Shown here piece after piece: positions 16,800 to 26,541 of a DNA stretch of 64,000 bases. The DNA is taken from positions 1-64,000 of the forward strand of contig NZ_RPOC01000022.1 of assembly GCF_003946915.1 (NCBI RefSeq), given 5' to 3'. The notes under the pieces are model-generated. The model was not told the DNA's origin. It saw only the letters and a list, made by a program, of their open reading frames with translations, and searched no databases. Origin of the DNA: Flavobacterium ustbae. Lineage in GTDB: Bacteria > Bacteroidota > Bacteroidia > Flavobacteriales > Flavobacteriaceae. Numbering within the stretch: the first letter of the stretch is position 1; every line of letters starts with the position of its first letter. Made by a program: the position numbers and the translations under genes.

Positions 16800-17807
16800 T
16801 CATTGCAATTGATAGGACCATTTTGGTATTTCGCCAAAATCATATATTAATTTGATCTCTGAATAATCTCTAATGCCATACATAGACATAAGACAATATG
16901 GATTTGTAATATAAGACTCAGCAGTTTTTAATTCCACATCATCAAATATTGTAAGCTCGGTAAAAAGACACACATCAGGATAATTTTCAAAGGTAGCTGG
17001 CAGAGTATAAAAAGCACTTTCTATTTTTGAATTATGATTTTCTCTGCCAAAATGTTCTTTGTTTATTGTAAATAATCTATCTACAAATACCTTATAAGGA
17101 TAGGGCTGCAATTCTTTGTAGCCCTTTACTTCGTTTATTGTCTTCCTAAAATAAGGCTCATAATCAAAAAATGTATAGGCTAAATCTATTCTAATTTCTT
17201 GAGGAATAAATATAGCATTAGAAGATAACTGTTTTATTATATTTCTGCTAATGGCAATTTGAGGTTCACGTGTTAAACCACAATCCATCGTTTCTGAAAT
17301 CGTCAAATCTACAATAAAATCTTCAGGAATTGCATAAGTGATTGCATTAGATTCTATCAGTTGAAGATCATATTCTTCAAGATCAATTAAAGTAATAAAA
17401 TTTTGAACGGATTCTAAAGAGGAAGCATTTATATCAATTAAAATAGCACTAATTCTTCCTTTATCGAACAATGGCAATAAAGGGAGAATTAATGTTGCAA
17501 AAGGTCCACAGCCTGCATAGAGTATATTAATATTCTTTTCGGTCGAATCTGTTAAAAGTTTTGTTATGGCTTTATAAATTCCTTTTATAAAAGAAACTGT
17601 TCTAAGATAATCATCAACACAGTCAGCTGCACCTGAACTCGATAAAGCAATTCCTCCACTTACCAATGTTTCATTGGCATCTGAATGACTATGCTTTATT
17701 AGTTTTTTATAAAAAAAAGAAAGCTGCTGAGCAGCTTCTAACTGCTCTCCTAAAGTATTTGATGCTATGATAGATTTAACAATAATCGTAAGTTCTTGTT
17801 TAGACAT
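16800..17807 (-). CDS. Class I SAM-dependent methyltransferase-like protein
   Basis: A 335-residue protein. Its central part has a Rossmann methyltransferase pattern: 'ILYAGCGPFATLIL' (motif I) at about 95-108, 'AILIDINASSLESV' (acidic motif II) and 'DLTISETMDCGLTREPQ' at the catalytic loop, which resembles the double-E loop region of protein arginine methyltransferase-like folds. The N-terminal 90 residues are helical. The substrate is unknown. It has a promoter-like sequence upstream with both boxes. It is convergent with the collar protein, so any partnership with it is only inferred. Confidence 0.6.
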   Translation of the reverse strand: MSKQELTIIVKSIIASNTLGEQLEAAQQLSFFYKKLIKHSHSDANETLVSGGIALSSSGAADCVDDYLRTVSFIKGIYKAITKLLTDSTEKNINILYAGCGPFATLILPLLPLFDKGRISAILIDINASSLESVQNFITLIDLEEYDLQLIESNAITYAIPEDFIVDLTISETMDCGLTREPQIAISRNIIKQLSSNAIFIPQEIRIDLAYTFFDYEPYFRKTINEVKGYKELQPYPYKVFVDRLFTINKEHFGRENHNSKIESAFYTLPATFENYPDVCLFTELTIFDDVELKTAESYITNPYCLMSMYGIRDYSEIKLIYDFGEIPKWSYQLQ

Positions 17808-17839
17808 ATTAAAAAACTTTGATTTTTTTTTTAAAGTCC

Positions 17840-17869
17840 GAAATATAAGTCAAAAAGATATTACTGCAA
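17840..17869 (-). promoter_or_regulatory. Promoter (TTG -33 and -7 box) for the methyltransferase-like gene
   Basis: On the minus strand, TTG (17867-17869), a 19-base spacer and TATATTTC (17840-17847) match the Bacteroidota promoter layout with one mismatch in the -7 box. The predicted leader is about 26 bases. Confidence 0.45.
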
Positions 17870-17900
17870 TACTAAATAGATAATTAAATATCAGAAAATT

Positions 17901-20900
17901 ATGAAGAAACTTTACCTACTAATACCTCTGCTTCTTTTTGCTATACAGCATACAATTGCGCAGGCTTATACCGAAAACTTTGACAGTGCACCTAATGATA
18001 TGTCAACATTTACATCAAATGGAAAAACTTTTAATCTAACTTCTAATTTTGGCTTTAAGACAGCACAACTAGGCGGTCTAGGTTATGGCGCAACTTCAGG
18101 CTTTATTCAAGTCGCTGATCCGCAAGGCCAGGTTGTTCTTGGACAAGCTGGCACTATTACTTCCGCATCTGGTACTTTTAAAATAAAAAATCTTTGGCTT
18201 TATGCAACTGGAGTTGCTGAAATACTTCCAAATAAAACCTTTGATGGGCTACCAGGGAGTATAACTTTTAGAGGAAAACTTGCTGGATCAACCGTATTCA
18301 CAGTAGTAAAAACTACTACTGGTCTTGATATAGGCTACAGTTTGCCTGGAAACGGATTTACATTCGTAGATTTTGCCACTTTAGGTGGTTCTAATAATAC
18401 AAATCAAATTATAGATCAACTAGAAATCCAATTGAGTAGCAATTACGATTATTTTGCTATTGATAATTTTACATTTGAAAATGGAGTTACTGTTCCTAGC
18501 GTAACCACCACTCCGGCAACAGATATAGGAGCAAAAACAGCCACATTAGGAGGTTCAAATACTGATGGTGGTGCAGCGATAGAAGCTAGAGGAATTGTAT
18601 GGTCCACGACAGCAAACCCAGTACTAAATGGTGCAGGTGTTACAAATGTAACGACGAGCAATGAGACTGGTGTTTTTACTGTAAACGCTACTTCACTGCT
18701 TCCTGGAACAGTTATACATTATAGAGCATATGCAAGAAATTCGGTCGGAACAGCTTACGGAAGTAACCAATCATTTACAACCAATGCTGCCCTATCTGCT
18801 ACACAATCGCAAACAATTGCTTGTAATGGTTTTAATAATGGTACAGCGACGGTAGTGCCTTCAGGAGGGAAATCACCTTATACATACGCATGGTCTAATG
18901 GATCTACAGGAGCAACTGCAGTTAACTTATCCCCAACTAATTACTCTGTTCTAATAACAGATAGTGAAGGAACTTCTATATCAAAAAACTTTGCCATAAC
19001 TCAAAACCCTGCTATATCAGCATCAACGACAATTACAGATGTATCCTGTAATGGAGGTAATGACGGATCTATAGATCTTTCTCCCTTAGGAGGTAGCGGA
19101 TCTTATACTTATAACTGGGGAGGCGGAATAACTACACAGGATAGAACAGGCCTTACGGCTGGCACCTATTCAGTTACCATTACTGATACTAATAATTGCA
19201 ACTCCACGATAAACAATATTACAGTGGGTCAACCTGCAGAACTTAACGGAATAGCAATAATAACAAATATACTTTGTAATGGTGCAAGTACGGGAGAAAT
19301 TAATTTTTCTCCAACAGGCGGAACTGGACCTTATACCTATTTATGGAATGATGGAGTTACTACAACCCAAAATAGAACAGGACTTCCAGCAGGAAACTAT
19401 TCTGTGACCGTTACAGATTCAAAAACGTGTACAAAAACTATTAATAATCTAACTATAAATCAGCCTTCTGCAATTGATGGTACCGCTACTAAAACTGATG
19501 TTGCATGTTATGGAGGAAATACAGGAGGTATCAATTTTACTCCTTCGGGAGGAACTTCGCCATATACTTTTGAATGGAATGATGGAATAACAACTGAAGA
19601 CAGAATGAATCTTATGGCAGGAACATATACTGTTAAAGTAACCGATAGCAAATTATGTACAAAAGAACTGAGTTATACAGTTACTCAACCAACAGCACCT
19701 TTAAGCGCATTGACTGGAGGTGGCAAAACAGATGTGTCTTGCAACGGCGGTGCTAATGGTACTGCAACGGTAGAACCAACTGGAGGAACTCAAAATTATA
19801 CGTATTCGTGGAATACAACTCCTATTCAGACAACTGCCACGGCAGTAGGTCTTACACAAGGTACTTATACCGTAACAGTTACCGATACCAATAACTGCCA
19901 AACAACTAGAAGCTTTACCATTAACCAGCCAACTGCGCCTTTAAGCGCAGCCACTGGAGGAGGACAAACAGATGTATCCTGCAAAGGAGGCGCTAATGGT
20001 ACCGCAACGGTAGAACCAACTGGAGGGACTCAAAATTATACGTATTCATGGAATACAAATCCTGTTCAGACGACTGCTACAGCAACAGGACTTGCCGCAG
20101 GAACTTATATTGTGACAGTTACCGATGCTAATGGATGCGACGCAACCAGAAGTTTTACTATTAACGAGCCAACCGCAGCTTTAGATGTAGCTATTGGAGG
20201 AGGAAAAACAGATGTATCCTGCCATGGAGGTGCCAATGGTACTGCAACGGTAGCACCAACTGGAGGAACGGGAGCTTATACCTATTCATGGGATACAAAT
20301 CCTGTTCAAACTACTGCCACAGCAACTGGACTTACTGCAGGAACTTATACTGTAACTGTATACGATGCTAACAGCTGCCAAACAACCAGAATGTTTACCA
20401 TTCACCAGCCAACCGCACCTTTAAGCACCACTGAAGGAGTTAAACAAAATACAAGTTGCTATGGAGGTGCTAATGGTGTTGCAGAAGTTATTGTAAGTGG
20501 AGGAACACCAACTTATACGTATTCTTGGAATACAACTCCTATTCAAACAACGGCTACAGCAACAGGACTTGCTGCAGGTACTTATACTGTAACAGTTACT
20601 GATGCTAAAGGATGCCAAACAGATAGAAGTTTCACTATAACAGAACCACCTGCCCTAGTTGCCAGTGTAGGTTTTGAATCTGATGCTTCTTGCAATGGGG
20701 GAACAAATGGTTATGCAACAGTAGATGTTACTGGAGGAACCGGATCTGGAACTTATACGTATTCTTGGGCGCCTGTCGGAGGAACTGCTGTTACAGCTTC
20801 TGGCCTTGCTGCGGGTACCTATACGGTAACTGTTACAGATGCAAATTTATGTCAGACTACACAAAGTTTTACTATTTCAGAGCCAGCAATTTTGTCAGCT

Positions 20901-23900
20901 ACAAAATCGCATACAGATGTACTGTGTAATGGAACTGCCACAGGAACTGCTACAGTAACTCCATTAGGAGGAAATGGCGGATATACCTATTCATGGGCTC
21001 CATTTGGAGGAACTGCTGCTACAGCTACCGGACTTACACAAGGTATTTACACCTGTAGAATTACGGATTTTAAAGGATGTTGGATTACTGAAAGTTTTAC
21101 GATTAATGAGCCTTCTGAATTAACAGCTACTACCACTCAAATAGATGCTACTTGTTCTACAGGAGGAGAAGCAACTGTTACACCTGCTGGAGGAGTTGGA
21201 AATTATACGTATTTATGGACTCCTGGAGGTGCTACAAGTCAAACGGTTGCCAATTTAGCAGCTGGCAACTATTACTGTGACATTACAGACGGTAATGGGT
21301 GCACTATTACCAAAAACTTTACCATCTCTACAACCAATACTTTAGTAGCTACTACTTCTCAAACTGATTTAACCTGTAATGGTATAAATACAGGATCTGC
21401 AAGTGTGGTTCCATCAGGAGCAGTTGGACCATTTACTTATGTATGGTCTCCTTCTGGAGGAAATGCTGACACCGCTACCAATCTTGCTGCAGGAAATTAC
21501 TCCGTAACCATTACTGCTGGCAATGGGTGTTCTATTGTAAAAAACTTTACGATTAATGCTCCGCCAGCAATTGAAATCACCAAAGACTCACAAACAGATG
21601 TTACTTGTCATGGTGGCGCTAACGGATCTTTAGCCGTTTCTGTAACAGGAGGAACAGGTGCTTATACCTATTCTTGGGCACCATCTGGAGGAACTGGTGC
21701 AACTGCATTAGGTCTTTCTGCAGGAACTTATACTTTAACTGTTACAGATGCTAATTCATGTATTCAAACACAAACTTTTACTATCACAGAACCTGATGCA
21801 CTTAACACAACAACATCTAAAACTGATGTTTCTTGCAACGGAGGCACTAACGGATCTGCAACAGTAAATGTCACTGGAGGAACAGGCGCTTACACCTATT
21901 CTTGGGCTCCATCTGGAGGAACGGCTGCAACAGCATCTGGACTTGCGGCTGGAACCTATACTGTTACTATAAATGATGCCAATCTGTGTCAGACAACAGC
22001 AACAGTAACCATTGAAGAGCCAGATTTACTTACAGCAACAATAGCTAAAACAGATGTTTTATGCAATCAAGCAAATGACGGAACAGCTACAGTAACTCCA
22101 TCTGGAGGAACTGGAACTTACTCCTATTCATGGTCGCCATCTGGAGGAACTGCTGCAACAGCGACTGGATTAAGTCCTGGTACATATACAGTAACCGTAA
22201 CCGATTCAAATACCTGTTTTACAACAGCATCTGTTTTAATTACAGAGCCTTCTCAGCTTTCAGCAACAGATTCGCAAACCAATGTCTCTTGTAATGGTGG
22301 TAATGACGGTACGGCTACAGTAGTGGCTACTGGAGGAACAGGCAATTACAGCTATTTATGGGCTCCATCTGGAGGTACGGCTGCAACAGCAACGGGTTTA
22401 AGTGCTGGAACATATACCATAACCGCTACAGACGAAAACTCATGCTCTGTTGTAAATACCATTACAATTACAGAACCTGACGCTTTGTCTTTAACTTTAA
22501 CTCCTACAAATGTTTCTTGCTATAATGCAAATGACGGATCTGCTACAGTTAGTGTAATTGGAGGAACAGGTTCTTATACTTATGCTTGGGCTCCGTCTGG
22601 AGGTACAGCAGCAACTGCAACTGGACTTAGTGCAGGAACTTATACAGTAACTGTTACAGACGCTAATTCTTGTTCCAAAACACAAAGTTTTACTATCACA
22701 GAACCTGACGCGCTTAATGCAACAATAGCTAAAACTGATGTTTCTTGTAATGGCAATTCCAACGGATCTGCAACTGTAAGTGTAACAGGAGGAACCGGAG
22801 TTTATACCTATTCTTGGGCTCCATCTGGAGGTACGGCTGCAACAGCAACTGGACTTGCAGCGGGGACTTATACCGTTACTGTAAAAGATGCCAACTTATG
22901 TCAGACAACAGCAACAGTAATTATAGAAGAACTTCCTTTGCTTACGGCTACAATAGCTAAAACAGATGTTTTATGCAATCAAGCCAATGACGGAACAGCT
23001 ACAGTAACAGCTGTTGGAGGAACTGGAACTTACACCTATTCATGGGCTCCATCTGGCGGAACTGCTACAACCGCAACTGGATTAAGTCCTGGTACATATA
23101 CAGTAACCGTTACCGATTCAAATACCTGTTTTACAACAGCATCTGTTATAATAACAGAACCTACTCCACTTTCGGCATCAGCTTCGCAAACCAATGTCTC
23201 ATGTAGTGGAGGCAATAACGGTACAGCTACAGTAGTAGCTACTGGAGGAACAGGCAATTACAGCTATTTATGGGCTCCTTCTGGAGGTACTTCTGCTACA
23301 GCAACTGGTCTTTCTGCTGGAACTTATACTGTAACCGTTACAGACGAAAACTCATGTTCTGTGGTAAATACCATCACAATAACAGAACCAGATACTTTAT
23401 CTCTAAATGTAATAGCTACAGAAGTTTCATGTTATAACGGAAATAACGGATATGCTACAGTTAGTGCAGCTGGCGGAACTGGAACGTATACTTATTCTTG
23501 GGCTCCATCTGGCGGAACTGCCGCAACTGCAACTGATCTTGCTGCTGGAACATATACGGTAACCGTTACAGATGCCAACTCTTGCTCTACTTTTATAACT
23601 GTCGAAATAATTCAACCCGCTAATCCTGTAACGTTAAACACTTTAGCAGTATCTGAAGTAACTTCAACTGGTGTTTCATTATCTGGTACCGCTTCTTCAA
23701 ACGGAATAAATACAGATAAAGGAGAATGTCTAACAGAAGTTGGTTTTGTCTACGCATTGCATACAGAACCTACAACAGCAGACACTAAAATAAATGTTAC
23801 GGCTTCTTTAGGAACATTTACAAATACAGTATCAGGGCTTAGAGGAAATAGAACTTATTATGTTAGAAGTTATGCTGTAAATAGTAATGGTGTAGTTAAT

Positions 23901-24899
23901 TATGGAAATGAAGTTAGTTTTACCACACAAAAATATACGCTTACTATAACGGCAGCTACAGGACATACAAAAGTATACGGTACAGCCGATCCAGTATTTA
24001 ACTTTACGTCTTTAGGCTTTGCGAATGGAGATACAAATGCTATAATTACTGGTCTGCTTTCTAGAGATGCAGGCGAAAATGTTGGAAAATACAATATCAA
24101 ACTAGGATCAATTAGCGCAGGAGCAGATTATACTATTGTATTTAATGGTGCAGAATTCGAAATTACTAAAGCCAATCAGACCATTACTTGGAATCAGACT
24201 TTAGAATTCGGATGTACAGATTCAAATACTGTCACTCTAACGGCAACAGCAGATAGCGGTTTACCAGTTTCGTATACTATTGCAAATGCAGCCTTGGGAA
24301 CAATTTCAGGAACAACTTTAAATATCTCTGGATCAGGAAGCTCGACAATTACCGCTGTACAAAACGGTGATCAAAATTATAATCCGGCTACGACCATTGT
24401 GAAACCAATTCAAGTTAGCCAATCTGGACTTGTCATACAGCAATGGGCAAATGTTTTATTCTTCGATAATAAATCGAATAATTATGTAGCTTGGCAATGG
24501 TACAAAAATGGAGCAGCCGTTTCTGGCGCAACCCGTCAGTATTACAGCGAAATTCTGCCTTTAAACGGTACATACTATGTTGTAGCAAAAGATAAAAATG
24601 GAAATTCAATCCAATCTTGTCCAATTGAGACTAGCGGAACAATTTTCACCAAAAAAATCAAAATCTATCCAAACCCAGTTAGACCTGGAGCTGAATTTAC
24701 TTTAGAATGTGATTTTAGCGAATCTCAACTAAACGGATCAGAAGTCGTTATCTATGACATTACAGGAAGATTAGTCCAGACTATTTCAAATGTAAAAAAT
24801 CAAAATCAGATTATCGCTCCGTCTCAGGTAGCTTTATACGTTGTCGTTCTTAAACTGGCAGACGGTCAGATAAAAACAATCAACTTATTGGTTAAATAA
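17901..24899 (+). CDS. Giant SprB-repeat surface protein with T9SS sorting domain
   Basis: A 2332-residue secreted protein. The order is: signal peptide (MKKLYLLIPLLLFAIQ...AQ); a sandwich-like N-terminal domain (about 22-195); an Ig/FN3-like domain (about 200-295); 21 SprB-type repeats (about 296-1905), each built on 'DVSCNGGxxGxATVxxxGG' and 'YTYSWAPSGG...AGTYTVTVTDANxC'; another FN3-like domain (about 1910-2010); an MBG-type domain (2012-2090); an Ig-like stretch; and a type A C-terminal sorting domain starting 'KIYPNPV' near 2253. SprB repeats belong to the mobile gliding adhesin of Flavobacterium johnsoniae. This is a shorter paralogue-type adhesin exported by the type IX system. The OmpA-type gene is immediately downstream. 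Confidence 0.93.
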   Translation: MKKLYLLIPLLLFAIQHTIAQAYTENFDSAPNDMSTFTSNGKTFNLTSNFGFKTAQLGGLGYGATSGFIQVADPQGQVVLGQAGTITSASGTFKIKNLWLYATGVAEILPNKTFDGLPGSITFRGKLAGSTVFTVVKTTTGLDIGYSLPGNGFTFVDFATLGGSNNTNQIIDQLEIQLSSNYDYFAIDNFTFENGVTVPSVTTTPATDIGAKTATLGGSNTDGGAAIEARGIVWSTTANPVLNGAGVTNVTTSNETGVFTVNATSLLPGTVIHYRAYARNSVGTAYGSNQSFTTNAALSATQSQTIACNGFNNGTATVVPSGGKSPYTYAWSNGSTGATAVNLSPTNYSVLITDSEGTSISKNFAITQNPAISASTTITDVSCNGGNDGSIDLSPLGGSGSYTYNWGGGITTQDRTGLTAGTYSVTITDTNNCNSTINNITVGQPAELNGIAIITNILCNGASTGEINFSPTGGTGPYTYLWNDGVTTTQNRTGLPAGNYSVTVTDSKTCTKTINNLTINQPSAIDGTATKTDVACYGGNTGGINFTPSGGTSPYTFEWNDGITTEDRMNLMAGTYTVKVTDSKLCTKELSYTVTQPTAPLSALTGGGKTDVSCNGGANGTATVEPTGGTQNYTYSWNTTPIQTTATAVGLTQGTYTVTVTDTNNCQTTRSFTINQPTAPLSAATGGGQTDVSCKGGANGTATVEPTGGTQNYTYSWNTNPVQTTATATGLAAGTYIVTVTDANGCDATRSFTINEPTAALDVAIGGGKTDVSCHGGANGTATVAPTGGTGAYTYSWDTNPVQTTATATGLTAGTYTVTVYDANSCQTTRMFTIHQPTAPLSTTEGVKQNTSCYGGANGVAEVIVSGGTPTYTYSWNTTPIQTTATATGLAAGTYTVTVTDAKGCQTDRSFTITEPPALVASVGFESDASCNGGTNGYATVDVTGGTGSGTYTYSWAPVGGTAVTASGLAAGTYTVTVTDANLCQTTQSFTISEPAILSATKSHTDVLCNGTATGTATVTPLGGNGGYTYSWAPFGGTAATATGLTQGIYTCRITDFKGCWITESFTINEPSELTATTTQIDATCSTGGEATVTPAGGVGNYTYLWTPGGATSQTVANLAAGNYYCDITDGNGCTITKNFTISTTNTLVATTSQTDLTCNGINTGSASVVPSGAVGPFTYVWSPSGGNADTATNLAAGNYSVTITAGNGCSIVKNFTINAPPAIEITKDSQTDVTCHGGANGSLAVSVTGGTGAYTYSWAPSGGTGATALGLSAGTYTLTVTDANSCIQTQTFTITEPDALNTTTSKTDVSCNGGTNGSATVNVTGGTGAYTYSWAPSGGTAATASGLAAGTYTVTINDANLCQTTATVTIEEPDLLTATIAKTDVLCNQANDGTATVTPSGGTGTYSYSWSPSGGTAATATGLSPGTYTVTVTDSNTCFTTASVLITEPSQLSATDSQTNVSCNGGNDGTATVVATGGTGNYSYLWAPSGGTAATATGLSAGTYTITATDENSCSVVNTITITEPDALSLTLTPTNVSCYNANDGSATVSVIGGTGSYTYAWAPSGGTAATATGLSAGTYTVTVTDANSCSKTQSFTITEPDALNATIAKTDVSCNGNSNGSATVSVTGGTGVYTYSWAPSGGTAATATGLAAGTYTVTVKDANLCQTTATVIIEELPLLTATIAKTDVLCNQANDGTATVTAVGGTGTYTYSWAPSGGTATTATGLSPGTYTVTVTDSNTCFTTASVIITEPTPLSASASQTNVSCSGGNNGTATVVATGGTGNYSYLWAPSGGTSATATGLSAGTYTVTVTDENSCSVVNTITITEPDTLSLNVIATEVSCYNGNNGYATVSAAGGTGTYTYSWAPSGGTAATATDLAAGTYTVTVTDANSCSTFITVEIIQPANPVTLNTLAVSEVTSTGVSLSGTASSNGINTDKGECLTEVGFVYALHTEPTTADTKINVTASLGTFTNTVSGLRGNRTYYVRSYAVNSNGVVNYGNEVSFTTQKYTLTITAATGHTKVYGTADPVFNFTSLGFANGDTNAIITGLLSRDAGENVGKYNIKLGSISAGADYTIVFNGAEFEITKANQTITWNQTLEFGCTDSNTVTLTATADSGLPVSYTIANAALGTISGTTLNISGSGSSTITAVQNGDQNYNPATTIVKPIQVSQSGLVIQQWANVLFFDNKSNNYVAWQWYKNGAAVSGATRQYYSEILPLNGTYYVVAKDKNGNSIQSCPIETSGTIFTKKIKIYPNPVRPGAEFTLECDFSESQLNGSEVVIYDITGRLVQTISNVKNQNQIIAPSQVALYVVVLKLADGQIKTINLLVK
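19731..20690 (+). repeat. 240-bp tandem coding repeats within the adhesin
   Basis: SprB repeats 5-8 form a block in which the motif 'gatgt(g/a)tc' plus 'tgc' recurs at 19731, 19971 and 20211, an exact 240-base (80-residue) period. The block shares a distinctive linker 'PTAPLSA..GGG' and 'SWNTTPIQTTATA' that the later repeats lack. Confidence 0.8.
21821..23644 (+). repeat. 912-bp higher-order duplication within the adhesin
   Basis: SprB repeats 14-17 and 18-21 are two copies of one four-repeat superunit. Corresponding points are exactly 912 bases (304 residues, 4 x 76) apart: 21821/22733, 22061/22973 and 22521/23433. Repeat 13 resembles repeats 17 and 21, so the amplified unit may have begun one repeat earlier. 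Confidence 0.85.
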
Positions 24900-24928
24900 A
24901 AATGAGATTTAATTTAAAATTACACGCA

Positions 24929-26248
24929 ATGAAAATTAAAATCACCATAGCTACACTACTACTGTTTAATGTCACGATAAAGGCTCAGGAAATTAATTTT
25001 AAAATTAATGGAGGCCCTTCTGGAATTCTCTATGATAGCAATATCGGAAACGGTAAATTAAAATTTGGAGGAGGAATAGGTGTCGGATACACCTATTTCT
25101 TCAGCGATCACTGGGGAATCTCAACAGGAGTCGATGTTACTTACAATCAGAATAGTTTCGAATTAGACAACGGAACGACAATTTCAACTTATGAAGTTGA
25201 TGATCAGACTTCTGCATTTGAATACCAAGTAACTCCGACTAACTATAAAGAAGATCAGCATTTTATTGGGGTGGCAATTCCGCTTCTTATGCAATACAGA
25301 ACTTCGATAGCTTCTCAGACACAATTGTATTTTGGTTTTGGAGGAAAAATTCTCTTTCCAGGAAAACAGACCGTAAAAGCTTCAGCATCAGAATTGCAAT
25401 TGAGTGGCTACTACCCTGATATCAATCTTTTAATTGACGATCTGCCTTCTCACGGATTTGGTAAAGTAACAAATTGGCAAGATAAGACAACCGTTAGTTT
25501 AGATCCTTCTTTTCTATTAAGTGCTGAAACTGGTCTTACTTTTAAACTAAAAGAAAAAACACAGCTTTATACTGGAATATACGTTGATTATGGCTTGACA
25601 GAATTAGCAAAAGAGAGTGTAGATGTTAATATCGTGGCTTATAATCCGAACTCACTAGATAATATTCAGGCTAATGGCACAAGCGGAAATAGAAAAATTG
25701 TTCAAGAAAGCCGTTACTTCTCTGCAGGTATACAGCTAAAACTAGGTTTTTCATTAACAAAAGATAGACCAGAACCTGTAGCTGCAGCTCCAAAAACAGA
25801 AACTGTGGCTCAAACAGAAGCGCCTGTTCAGAAAACTACTCCAGTTGAACAAAAAGTTGTTGAAACTGAACCAGTCAAAAAAGAACTGACGCCAACTGAA
25901 AGAAGCATCGTTGAAAAACCTCTTGCCTTTCAAGAAGTTGGAAACACTAACGTAACTCCACAGCTTGCTACAAAATTAGACGAAATCGCTAAAATTCTAA
26001 AAGCGAATAAAGATATAGAACTAAATATTACAGGTTATACTTGCGATATCGGAACCGAAGCTCGTAATCTTGAAATTGGAATGAAAAGAGCTGAAGCTGT
26101 TTCTGACTATTTGAAGAATAAAGGAATAGAATCTAATCGTATGCATTTGTTTTCAAAAGGAGAAAAAGAACCTTTAGTTCCAAATACTCCAGCAGAAAAT
26201 AAAGCGTTAAACAGAAGAGTTTCGCTTACGCTGATAGACGCTAAGTAA
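24929..26248 (+). CDS. Outer membrane beta-barrel protein with OmpA domain
   Basis: About 439 residues from ATG 24929, which gives a clean signal peptide (MKIKITIATLLLFNVTIKAQ); an upstream ATG at 24902 would add nine residues before it. Residues about 20-280 are a predicted barrel with a C-terminal strand 'SRYFSAGIQLKLGFSL'. A Pro/Glu/Thr-rich linker follows (about 285-330), then an OmpA-like peptidoglycan-binding domain with 'ITGYTCDIGTEARNLEIGMKRAEAVSDYL' and 'NRRVSLTLI'. It starts just after the adhesin stop codon, so the two are cotranscribed. It may anchor or assemble the adhesin at the surface (inference). Confidence 0.88.
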   Translation: MKIKITIATLLLFNVTIKAQEINFKINGGPSGILYDSNIGNGKLKFGGGIGVGYTYFFSDHWGISTGVDVTYNQNSFELDNGTTISTYEVDDQTSAFEYQVTPTNYKEDQHFIGVAIPLLMQYRTSIASQTQLYFGFGGKILFPGKQTVKASASELQLSGYYPDINLLIDDLPSHGFGKVTNWQDKTTVSLDPSFLLSAETGLTFKLKEKTQLYTGIYVDYGLTELAKESVDVNIVAYNPNSLDNIQANGTSGNRKIVQESRYFSAGIQLKLGFSLTKDRPEPVAAAPKTETVAQTEAPVQKTTPVEQKVVETEPVKKELTPTERSIVEKPLAFQEVGNTNVTPQLATKLDEIAKILKANKDIELNITGYTCDIGTEARNLEIGMKRAEAVSDYLKNKGIESNRMHLFSKGEKEPLVPNTPAENKALNRRVSLTLIDAK

Positions 26249-26270
26249 TCTTAAATAGTTTTCTAAAATT

Positions 26271-26308
26271 AAAGTCCGAAAGAAGAGAAATATCTTCTTT
26301 CGGACTTT
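26271..26308 (+). terminator. Strong intrinsic terminator after the adhesin/OmpA pair
   Basis: A perfect 16-bp stem (aaagtccgaaagaaga / tcttctttcggacttt) with a 6-base loop, followed by a T-rich tract, closes the two-gene unit. Confidence 0.92.
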
Positions 26309-26541
26309 TTCTTTTTAAAACACAAAACCCTTTCTTTCAACAACTTTTATAAAATAAACCTCCGCGTAATATAAAAAAACAAATCTAACGCAGTATGATT
26401 AGAATCATGTTTTGAACAAAATGATGATAATATATTTACCCTATTAAAATGATGTACTAAAATATACTTTTAATCAAGTTACAAAAGAAATGCTATTAGC
26501 TATTATACAATGGTTTTAGCAGAAAAATTTTAAGAATTAAT

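Noticed and set aside
18449..23615. Many antisense frames inside the adhesin gene
   Set aside because: They are by-products of the repetitive Gly/Thr-rich codons; they have no starts, spacing or family patterns of their own.
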